Positions 58,901 to 64,000 of a stretch of DNA of 64,000 nt are shown here, one piece after another. The position numbers were made by a program, and so were the translations under genes. The notes under the pieces are model-generated. The model searched no databases and was not told where the DNA came from. It was given only the letters and a program-made list of their open reading frames with translations. Every line of letters starts with the position of its first letter. The first letter of the stretch is position 1. Source of the DNA: Emydura subglobosa (taxonomy: Eukaryota > Chordata > Testudines > Chelidae); the NCBI GenBank assembly GCA_007922225.1, contig ML679962.1:29991563-30055562 (forward strand). Direction: 5' to 3'.

Positions 58901-59684
58901 GCATGCTTCCCCCAAGGTCTTGTGGTTTCATACACTAACCAGTATTAATGTTTTTACAGTTACTAGTTAAATGATAAAGTCAGCCCCTATGTGTGTACAA
59001 ATGATTTATCAAACGTGAGCAAGTACTACATGACCACCAATAGAAAATACTAACAGACAATAGACCAGTGGGACTCTCCTAATCTCTGCCATTCCTGAAC
59101 TTGAAGTACAGTGAAGTGGTGAGACAGATGGGAGCTCCTCCCGAATTCAGAGTTATGAACTTACTATACTTAGGAAGTTCAGTTCAGAAGACAGGCGGCA
59201 CTTCAGTTAAATTGTCCACATAGAGGTGATGCAGCTCATCTGTGGCATGAAGTAAATAGCTATGTAGTCGATGGTAGATTTGTAAGCAAGAGACACTGTC
59301 CTTTTTGCATGTTCCAGCAGATCTCTTCTGTCATTCCCAAAGCATGATATGGACACTGTCAGAGAAGTAACATTTCAGCAAGATACCCAATTGCTGATGC
59401 TCATCAGCTTCTCACCATCTCCTGTTCTGTACAAATCCAACACAGTGCCACCTGCAACCCTTCTGGATGGTTTAGCAGAAAACTGTCTGGTTACCAGGGT
59501 TAGTAGATGTAGCTGAACAATCTGATAAAAGGCCTTGAATATGCAACGTATTGCAATGTCTAAATTACAGGAAGACAGCACATCTTGTTTGGTTGCTTTT
59601 TTTTGTTTTTTGTTTTAGCATTTTCAGATGAAGATCTGGCTGGAGTTCTGGATGATGGGGACTACCATCCTGATAAGAAGAAAG
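37847..59684 (+). CDS. CD99: CD99-family type I membrane glycoprotein gene, partial (nine extracellular-region exons)
   Basis: Nine exons with AG acceptors and GT donors join in one frame without a stop: 37847-37912, 43633-43671, 47618-47683, 49255-49293, 53237-53329, 54288-54371, 55566-55658, 56910-56951 and 59619-59684. All junctions are phase 1. The product repeats acidic modules of the type D-F-x-L-x-D-A-L-D-D joined by K/P/T-rich linkers (PKKPSGG, PKKPG, PKKNPG), and ends in the window with FSDEDL. This is the extracellular architecture of CD99, XG and CD99L2, O-glycosylated adhesion proteins that act in leukocyte passage through endothelium. The PKKPSGG linkers and weak overall conservation favour CD99. 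The TTTT runs, DFDLADALDD and the FSDEDL...DYHPDKKK exon also resemble CD99L2, so the paralogue call is about 60:40. Signal-peptide and transmembrane/cytoplasmic exons were not found, so the model is open at both ends. The first two exons are tandemly duplicated. Confidence 0.8.
38201..38218. repeat. (ATTC)n microsatellite
   Basis: Four and a half units of CATT/ATTC. Confidence 0.9.
38335..38440. mobile_element. Half of a palindromic MITE-like repeat
   Basis: GGGTCTGTCTACACTGCAAT, GCTGGCCCGTGCCAGCTGAC and GGCTCATGGGGCTG match the end region of the repeat at 35580-35808. The opposite end is missing or too diverged to see. Confidence 0.6.
38881..39130 (+). repeat. Local duplication of intronic sequence
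   Basis: TTTTTCCATGAACAGTATGT...AAGAATTTATGAAT at 38883-38935 is repeated at 39080-39125 (CCATGAACAGTATGTGGCTA...AGAATTTATGAAT). The sequence starting at 38945 (AATATTTATCATGGCTAGGT; GGAGCACAGCTATTTGACAC) recurs at 40513-40575 (AATATTTTTCATGGAGTGGT; GGAGCACAGCTGTTTGACAG). These are local duplications, or parts of one unnamed repeat. Confidence 0.65.
39068..39082. repeat. Poly-C tract
   Basis: Fifteen C in a row following CTCTCTTC. Confidence 0.9.
41530..41790. mobile_element. MITE-like element (CCTGGTCTACACT end)
   Basis: The left end GGGCCTGGTCTACACTAGCA is followed by an interior (CTTGGGGAGGTGGATTACTT; AGCAGCACAGCTGTTCTACT) that is the reverse complement of 35360-35573. The shared order shows two copies of one family in opposite orientation. 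Confidence 0.75.
43008..43126. repeat. Palindromic repeat shared by both gene-duplication copies
   Basis: GATGCTTAACTTTACCTACC and ACTGGTGCTTAAAGTTAAAT are facing arms around CAATTGATTTCAGTGGGATT. The same element lies at 48908-49015 in copy 2, so it predates the duplication. Confidence 0.7.
43288..43560. mobile_element. MITE-like insertion with TAA duplication, unique to copy 1
   Basis: The ends GCCCTGGTCTACGCT and AGTATAGACATACCC are imperfect inverted repeats. TAA flanks both sides (43285-43287, 43561-43563). The homologous intron of copy 2 reads straight through at 49186-49188 (TTA) without the element, giving a natural empty site. The interior has two perfect hairpins: a 12-bp one (43394-43405/43409-43420) and a 14-bp one (43468-43481/43493-43506). 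The TWA target suggests PIF/Harbinger. Confidence 0.88.
43633..43671 (+). CDS. CD99-family exon B (Pro/Lys linker, copy 1)
   Basis: This 39-bp exon has a pyrimidine-rich acceptor ending in TCACAG and a GTGAGG donor, phase 1 at both ends. It completes a Pro codon from exon A and reads TPKLPKKPSGGT, a basic proline-rich linker very close to the linker exon of mammalian CD99 (family knowledge, not a search). It is 32/39 identical to exon B' at 49255-49293. Its last base supplies the G of the Gly codon that opens the next acidic module, so A+B forms a self-contained cassette. The intron on its left is 5.7 kb and carries a MITE-like insertion ending 72 bp before the exon. Confidence 0.85.
44030..44574 (+). 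mobile_element. LTR, copy 1, followed by a primer-binding-site-like sequence
   Basis: The segment has AATAAA at 44304-44309 in a CTCTGAATAAAT context, ends ATCTGTGACA, and is followed at 44575-44592 by TGGTGGCAAAGGTGGGAT, which resembles a tRNA-Leu primer-binding site. It aligns by eye with 49465-50005 in copy 2. The 5' limit is uncertain. Confidence 0.6.
44575..47560 (+). pseudogene. Decayed LTR-retroelement internal region
   Basis: Downstream of the LTR and the primer-site-like sequence is a purine-rich stretch (44780-45065) coding in broken frames for Glu/Gln/Arg-rich peptide. A short frame at 45473-45526 recalls the start of a gag capsid segment, and a run with DVLLGNE near 46433-46468 recalls a Gypsy/ERV protease-polymerase region. 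Stops and frameshifts are frequent and other repeats interrupt it (about 45090-45450 and 46020-46160), so nothing is functional. No matching 3' LTR was seen before exon A'. Confidence 0.5.
47618..47683 (+). CDS. CD99-family exon A' (acidic module, copy 2)
   Basis: This 66-bp exon lies between a TCTGCAG acceptor and a GTAAGT donor, phase 1 at both ends. It encodes YGDGVDDFSLSDALDD followed by LPTKR, so it is a paralogue of exon A (58 of 66 bases identical). Homology to the copy-1 intron continues past the donor (the shared AGGAAAAAG motif and onward), but upstream of the acceptor only the last 20 or so bases look alike. This suggests the duplication breakpoint lies just upstream. The reading frame is intact and all four residue changes are plausible for this low-complexity ectodomain, so the copy looks functional. 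Confidence 0.87.
47684..49254 (+). other. Intron A'-B' (copy 2)
   Basis: A 1.6-kb intron. 48362-49185 aligns by eye with 42455-43284 of copy 1, and 49189-49254 with 43564-43632. 47820-48290 is sequence I cannot match elsewhere in the window. No exon was seen inside. Confidence 0.75.
48908..49015. repeat. Palindromic repeat, copy-2 counterpart of 43008-43126
   Basis: CAATTGATTTCAATGGGATT and the tail GAATTTTGGCAGGATCAGGG match the copy-1 element at the same relative position. Confidence 0.7.
49255..49293 (+). CDS. CD99-family exon B' (Pro/Lys linker, copy 2)
   Basis: This 39-bp exon follows a pyrimidine-rich tract ending in TCACAG and is followed by GTGAGG, as in exon B. It reads VPKLPRKPSGGT after a completed Pro codon. 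It differs from exon B at 7 of 39 bases; three residues change codon identity (T to V, K to R) or stay silent. The flanking introns are clearly homologous to those around exon B on both sides, including the TTCATT(C/T)ATCATTCAAACAAA stretch after the donor. The 1.6-kb intron separating it from A' is much shorter than the 5.7-kb intron of copy 1 because copy 1 holds extra sequence. Confidence 0.85.
49465..50005 (+). mobile_element. LTR, copy 2 (solo-like, decayed)
   Basis: It matches 44030-44574 in order: GCAAGCAAAGATCTGAGAG, AAGTGGCCAGTCTTATATAG, CACCCAAACCAGGAACTGAC, TTGAAGGACTTTGAAACCTA, GCAGGCCATGAAGAGGTCAG. The polyadenylation motif is mutated (GAATAAGT). No primer site or internal sequence follows. 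Confidence 0.65.
50281..50450 (+). mobile_element. MIR-type SINE
   Basis: ATGGTCAAGGCCCTGGGTTG (A box), AATCTAGATTTGGTTCCCAG (B box), TGTGACCTTGGGCAGTTCTC (core) and GTGCCTTAGTTTCCCCATTA (3' part) follow the MIR consensus closely. Confidence 0.88.
51574..51647. repeat. Short palindromic sauropsid repeat
   Basis: TGTGAAGCTCTGGCCCCATT and CAGCGGGGCTAGGATTTCAC face each other around GAAGTCAGTGGCCAAACTCC. It is an imperfect fold-back of the well-known 'tggccccattgaagtc' type. Confidence 0.7.
52463..52488. repeat. (C)n(CA)n tract
   Basis: About 13 C are followed by seven CA units, inside intron B'-C. Confidence 0.9.
53237..53329 (+). CDS. CD99-family exon C (acidic module plus Thr/Lys/Pro linker)
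   Basis: This 93-bp exon starts after a T-rich tract ending in AAATAG and ends at GTAATA, phase 1 at both ends. It encodes an acidic module DFDLSDFFD, a threonine run (ETTTKP) and a basic linker ending YPKKP. Module and linker are fused in one exon here, whereas A and B keep them separate. The threonines next to prolines are likely mucin-type O-glycosylation sites; this is inferred from composition and family behaviour. The GTAATA donor is slightly off consensus, but the frame and module pattern make the exon convincing. Confidence 0.85.
53440..53560 (+). mobile_element. MIR-type SINE fragment
   Basis: AGCATTGCCTAGTGGTTGGA, GCACAGGACTGGGAGCAAGG and TGTGTGATCACTTAATCTAT keep the MIR order. 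The B-box half is eroded. It begins about 110 bp after exon C. Confidence 0.65.
54288..54371 (+). CDS. CD99-family exon D (divergent acidic module plus Thr-rich linker)
   Basis: This 84-bp exon has a good acceptor (TCTTGTTCCTGCAG) and a consensus GTAAGT donor, phase 1 at both ends. It encodes DDISLWDVLH, an acidic module that has lost the usual DALDD ending, then TTTTRQPKATKATPKKNP. The TTTT run with basic/proline residues resembles the Thr-rich exons of mammalian CD99L2, while the PKKNP end resembles CD99. It is the strongest single argument for keeping both paralogue names open. It lies 958 bp after exon C. Confidence 0.85.
55566..55658 (+). CDS. CD99-family exon E (acidic module plus Gly/Lys linker)
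   Basis: This 93-bp exon runs from a TTTTATAG acceptor to a GTATGT donor, phase 1 at both ends. It begins with a short basic stretch (KDSK), then carries the canonical family module DFDLADALDDQND, then a glycine/lysine linker GKGGGKPNGKPGG. DFDLADALDD is the best-conserved signature of the family and occurs in XG and CD99L2 as well as in CD99-like modules. The glycine-rich tail is typical of the segment before the membrane-proximal FSD exon. Confidence 0.88.
56910..56951 (+). CDS. CD99-family exon F (short Gly/Ser/Lys linker)
   Basis: This 42-bp exon has the acceptor CTGTTCCAG and the donor GTAAGG, phase 1 at both ends. It encodes SKGKDSPSRGGKQ after a completed Gly codon. It is supported by frame continuity, splice signals and the low-complexity basic character expected here, but has no diagnostic motif. 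A second donor-like GTAAAG sits 10 bases into the exon; using it would give a 10-bp exon and shift the frame, so I prefer the downstream donor. As a 14-codon symmetric exon it could be skipped without changing frame. Confidence 0.7.
56952..59618 (+). other. Intron F-G
   Basis: A 2.7-kb intron. A tRNA-derived SINE in minus orientation lies at about 58190-58290. No exon was seen between F and G. Confidence 0.65.
58190..58290 (-). mobile_element. tRNA-derived SINE fragment, minus orientation
   Basis: On the minus strand CAGTGGTTAGAGTACTCCCC (A-box-like) precedes AGATTCAAATCCCTGTTCC (B-box-like) at a tRNA-like spacing. It cannot fold as a functional tRNA. Confidence 0.6.
59619..59684 (+). CDS. 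CD99-family exon G (membrane-proximal FSDEDL exon)
   Basis: This 66-bp exon follows a very strong T-rich tract (TTTTTTTGTTTTTTGTTTTAG) and ends at GTAGGT, phase 1 at both ends. It encodes FSDEDLAGVLDDGDYHPDKKK. The FSD-x-DL motif marks the last acidic module before the juxtamembrane Gly/Ser segment in CD99 (FSDADL) and CD99L2 (FSDKDL). The Y-x-PDK-x-K ending is closest to CD99L2. The next expected exons (juxtamembrane linker, transmembrane helix, short cytoplasmic tail) are not visible before the window ends 4.3 kb later. Confidence 0.87.
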
Positions 59685-60079
59685 GTAGGTCTTTACACAC
59701 TGCTGACGGAGTACCTTGTAGTTGGTTTATGTCTCATGGGAGTTAATACACAGTATGACCCTTCTATTTGGAGACTAGGAATTTTGATAGAAATGAGATA
59801 GAGGATGTAGTTAGTGGACAGTGCAGTAACAGATCTTTTTAATATTGCTATCCCTTCCTATAGCATTCATTTTCACTTGTTTATGAGACAAACTAAGTGA
59901 AGTCAATCAAATCCAGGATAACTAATCTCAAAGTCTTAGACTTGATTCATTTAACTGTTGTTCTTTTGTTATTATGGTTATATTCTTAGTGACACAATGG
60001 CCTAGTTATTAATGTTGTGTTCAGGTACCATAGTGTATTCATGGCTGATATAATTACCTGCACTGTGTATTATCGTCAC

Positions 60080-60112
60080 CTATAACCAGACATCTGCATT
60101 GTCTGGTTATAG
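60080..60112. repeat. Perfect 13-bp inverted repeat (hairpin)
   Basis: CTATAACCAGACA (60080-60092) and TGTCTGGTTATAG (60100-60112) are perfect complements around the 7-base loop TCTGCAT. The flanks GTCAC... and ...TCAC extend it imperfectly. Confidence 0.9.
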
Positions 60113-61202
60113 TCACCAAATCATTTGTTTTCCATCATGTGGCTGCTACCAATATGGATGAATCCTGATCCGTCATTCAGCAGCTGGCAGCCAATCCAGG
60201 TGCAAGATTTCACACCCACTTCCTCCCCCTCCTCCTAGCAGGCAGCCAGCCAGCAAGCTTTCCCCAGTTCTCTTGCCCCACTGAAAGCAACTGTAATACA
60301 ATCTGAACAGCTAAGCTAATATAGCACCCTGTGGAGAAATTGGAGTTGTAAGATGAGCTAGAAGACTGATAAGGAATCACATGCATGTGTGAAGTTGCAC
60401 TTAAATCCCTGTAGCAGAGTCTTGTGTCAGTAACAGACAAAATGAGACCGTCCTGGTCCTTGAGCTAAGAGATGCTGGTGGAAACAGGAACTCCAATCAA
60501 GCACCGCACTCAGATCTTTAATGGAACCGGGATGGAAAAGCATTATTTCCAGCAAGACTCATAGATAGTTGGTGGGGGGAGGGATAGTTTTAGAAGCTGA
60601 AAACTTGGCCAGTGCAGTGAGACTTTCCAGAAGGAGCATGTGATTGTTGTTGGATACGCTGCTCCTGATGGAACCGGCATAGACCAGGAAATGTGCCAAA
60701 GGAGAAGAGTATCATGGCCACGGGGGGAAAGACCATTGCTAGCTCTGGCAAAGAAGCACATCAGCTTCATCCCAGCAAAGCCAAGGAGAGAGGAAGGCAG
60801 AGTGTCTGCAGCCTTCATGGCCTCCAACACCAGGGGAAGTTTTAGGAATGCAAGGAGCAGAAACCTATGCAGATAAATGTGTTCCCTTATTAGCACTGTG
60901 TCCCATATGGATGCTCTGGATTGCAGTCCAAGGGGAGCAACAGTGCTCCTGTTGATAAAGGATGCCACCCTGAGCTTGAACACAGGTCACTTCAACCATC
61001 TCTCCTTCCTGGCATGATTCGAGAGTAGCCTTTCTCACATGAATCTCTGAATTACCCACCGAGGCAGTGGAGGAGGAGAATGGCAAGGAACTAACTTGTA
61101 GGATTCTACAAGGCAAGTCCCTAAATCCCACTGGTGAGACGGAGAAGACCTTTGGACCATTGGTTTCTTGAACTCCAAAAAGAGTTATTATGTAGGACTC
61201 AA

Positions 61203-61224
61203 CTAGCTAGTTAGTTAGTTAGTT
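61203..61224. repeat. (TTAG)n microsatellite
   Basis: CTAGCTAG followed by four TTAG units. Confidence 0.85.
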
Positions 61225-64000
61225 TCCTGAAGTATCTTAATTAGCTTTCAGTTATTTGAGGAGCGATTATTTTATTTTTAATGGACATCAGCTGAACTTG
61301 TTGCATTATACAAGATAGCATCTGCTTTCTACCATGGCCAGTGCTTCTGGTTCTGCTGTCAGGACCTTCTCTTGCTCCTGTTGAAGTCAACATTCCTTAA
61401 CTTCAGTAGGTGCTGGGTGAGGCCTTACTCCGTTCATTAGGAAATACTGGTTTTTGGGGCTTCACCTGGGAGTCGGAAAGTCCTCTGCGAAATGATCCAA
61501 CTCCTACAGCAGTCAAGGCCAAGAGTTCCGCACGCATCCATTGGGATCCATTGGCTCGGGGAATTGGCTTTAGTGACTAACATTTTGAAAATACAGACGT
61601 TTTGCCTCTCAGAGCAGAAAAGATTAAAACGGTCCCTTAACATCCACTGGTTGCTGAAAGTTAAGATGAAGACGTCAGGCTTCGTGTTTGTGAAGATCGA
61701 AAACATTAAATATTAAAATAGAGAAATTCAGAAGATGCCTACCACACGCCCAGTCAGCATTTCCCTGTGCTAACGCCATATGCCATTGGAGTCATTAATA
61801 CTGCGCTAAAACGCTTCCATAAATTCAAGATTTATTTACAGAGATTTGCTAACTGTAGATTTTGGAGGGAACTATTTTTCCTCCTAACCCTATTTCTCCA
61901 GGGAAGGCAGTTTTTAAATATATTTCAGGCTCAGTAAAAATTCCTTGGCATTATGGAGCTTAGCTGCTCATTTTTCTATTGACAGTGCAAGCATGTTGTG
62001 TGAGTCTATATAGCGAGTGTGTCAGTTGTCATCCCTTTCTATTCAACGAATCAGACACAGCTTCACACAGAAATAGGGTATAGCGAGCTCATCTGCCAGA
62101 CAGAAGGGCATAGCCACTTAAGACGGCTCCTTTGATAATTTGTTTGATGTCCTAAGTCTTCACAAGGGAAGCAAATAGAAAGGAGGGCAAGAGTCCCACT
62201 GTATGGTGCAAGAATGAATATGTGTGGCCAGCCATGTTCTGATGCTCAGCGATGGTCTGAAGCGCAATGAGTGACACCTGCCATGGGACCAACATGCATG
62301 CTGAATAAAGGTCACTGCATCACAATTTGTAGACGATGCAAGAAAATAACAAGGAACATCACAGCTGGGATTCTCGGTTGTTATGAGTGAGAATTCTTGC
62401 TGGGATTGCTTCCTGGGTGCCGAATCCTCTCTCGGGTTTAGCTCTGATTGGAATGAATGGATGAATGGATGAGTCTGCTCACTTTGGGTATAAACGCCTA
62501 CTAAAAAACAGCTTGTCAAATCTAAGAGCAGCTGTTGCTATGGGTCCTATTCTGCAAGGTGCTGAACACTCTTGAGTTCCCTTTGGAGGCAATGGGGCTT
62601 TAGGGTGCTCAGACCCTTGTAGGACTAGGTCCTGCTGTATGTACCTATGTCAGTGTGGGGACCTAATTAATCCGTGAAAAGGAGAAAGCCGCTTAGCTCT
62701 TCAGACCTCCAGCCAGATCTTCTCCTTTCACTAGAGACTTAAGGCACCAGTGTCGTCAGACTTTGGCCCCATTGAATCAGTAGTTATTACACTCATGTGC
62801 ATCACACAGGCATACTGCCCTTCCCCTCCCCCTCACACCCATGCACTGCACACATGCATGACTTCGTAGAGCACCTTCGTTCTCCGAACGTAAGCAAACG
62901 GAGGCACCATGAAAGAGAAGGGCAGCAAGGCTGAATAATGTGCTAAACTGTTAAGTCAGCCTGCCCCCAGAGGGTTGGAGTAAGGGGGTGGTTGGTTCCC
63001 ACATGCCCCTGCCCTTGTATACATTTTCAAGCAGCGCGTATTGCAGGCATTTCTCAGTACGCCTGCCCCTCCCTCTTCACAGCATGGCACGAAAAAGCCT
63101 TTAGTGGAGTCACCCTGGCATTTTCTCAGACGAAGCCAGGACTTCGAGGCGAGTGTAGATACGTGTAAATGAAGCCACAAAACCTGCACAGTGCTAAATC
63201 TATAATCAGTTCCCCTGAGAGCCAAACACAGTTACTGAGCCAGCAGCTGTTCAAGGAATATGCGAGTTACATCTGCGTGCAGGTCTGCAATCGTACAACA
63301 GCAGCTTTCATGTAAACGTTACCCTTCCCCCCGACCCTGAAAAAATAATTAACATCCCAGTAGGATCATGAAGGTGACTGGCAGTTCGAGCATGCTGGGC
63401 CAGCCCCCTTACTCTGCTGTGCTGGGAGCATGGTAGTGAGAAAGTATGAGCCCACTCATCTCCCCTCTGACTGTCCTCATTGCCAAGACAGGCGTGTTTT
63501 CAACCAGGGCAACTCATGGGCGGAAAACCCTAGTGGAGACAAGGCACCTGTAGCGTTGCCACGAGGTACATTGGGTGAGGTCAACTCCAGGCAGGGTAGT
63601 GCCGGGCTCGCCTCGCTGCCGTTCAGCAAGCGCTAGAGAGCCGTGCCTCCGCTGGGATTTTACAGCGGAGTCACTGCTGCGTGTTACTTATCCCACGGTC
63701 TGTCGGAGTGAAGCCAGCCTGCTTTGGCTCTGCCAGCATTAGCACTGCTAGGTCGCTGCATCGGCAGCTGGGCTGTGCTTTCAGCTGGACGTTCCCCGGC
63801 CCCAGCTGCTGGTTTGGGGAGAGAAGCTCGCCATTAGGAAGGCAAAGAGGGAGGATCCCCCTCCGTACGTGCTGCACAGGTTCAGGGGAGGAGCAGCGGC
63901 AAGCAGCTGGACCTGCTTGTGCTGGGAAGTGAGCACCAGGTGTTGGCCCCCCAGAGCAGCGGCTGGCAGCTCTAAGGCTGCCGATACCTGCCCTTCCACC

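Larger units (their letters stand above)
59685..64000 (+). other. Probable intron downstream of exon G
   Basis: I searched by eye for the juxtamembrane and transmembrane exons (Gly/Ser-rich stretch, hydrophobic helix, YQKKK-like stop-transfer) and found none with splice sites. Visible features are a perfect 13-bp hairpin at 60080, (TTAG)n at 61203, (GAAT/GGAT)n near 62449 and a GC-rich final 400 bp with no exon-like reading frame bounded by splice sites. Confidence 0.6.

Noticed and set aside
60543..60983. 146-codon open frame on the minus strand
   Set aside because: No recognisable domain, no splice or conservation support, and located inside the presumed intron. Chance ORFs of this length are expected in 64 kb.

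Overview
This is vertebrate nuclear DNA: long introns, GT-AG splice sites, no dense ORFs and a heavy load of old interspersed repeats. The repeats point to a sauropsid, most likely a turtle, with a crocodilian as the alternative. They include CR1 LINE 3' ends, MIR-type tRNA-derived SINEs, many small hAT elements with 8-bp target-site duplications, and MITE-like elements ending in variants of GGTCTACACT with 3-bp TAA/TTA duplications. I assign the lineage from recalled repeat families, not from a search.

The one protein-coding gene I can support lies on the + strand from about 37.8 kb to 59.7 kb and continues past the window. Nine small exons (39-93 bp, 588 bp, 196 codons in all) carry the acidic D-x-x-L-x-D modules and basic/proline/threonine linkers of the CD99 family (CD99, XG, CD99L2) extracellular region. 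Every intron is phase 1, so every exon is symmetric. The signal-peptide exon (upstream) and the transmembrane/cytoplasmic exons (downstream) were not found. The paralogue is not settled: CD99 is my first choice, CD99L2 the main alternative.

1-37.8 kb holds no exon I can recognise. It is intergenic or, more likely, a long 5' intron full of repeats: a hAT element at 1.7-2.1 kb, two copies of one TIR element at 0.6 and 8.5 kb, CR1 ends at 6.4, 12.1 and 18.4 kb, two LTRs of one family in opposite orientations at 16.3-16.8 and about 26.2 kb, a nested hAT at 19.4-19.9 kb, three well-preserved hAT elements in a row at 22.1-23.1 kb, and a nested composite at 34.9-35.9 kb.

37.8-50 kb is the most interesting part. 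A 66-bp exon plus a 39-bp exon occur twice (37847/43633 and 47618/49255), and parts of the intron between them and a downstream LTR are also duplicated. The gene has therefore undergone an intragenic tandem duplication of an exon pair. Remnants of an LTR retroelement lie between the two copies. A 273-bp MITE-like element in copy 1 is missing from copy 2, which preserves the empty site and shows a TAA duplication. 50-59.7 kb has five more exons of the same gene. 59.7-64 kb appears to be intron. I see no CRISPR array, rRNA, functional tRNA, or microbial-type system.
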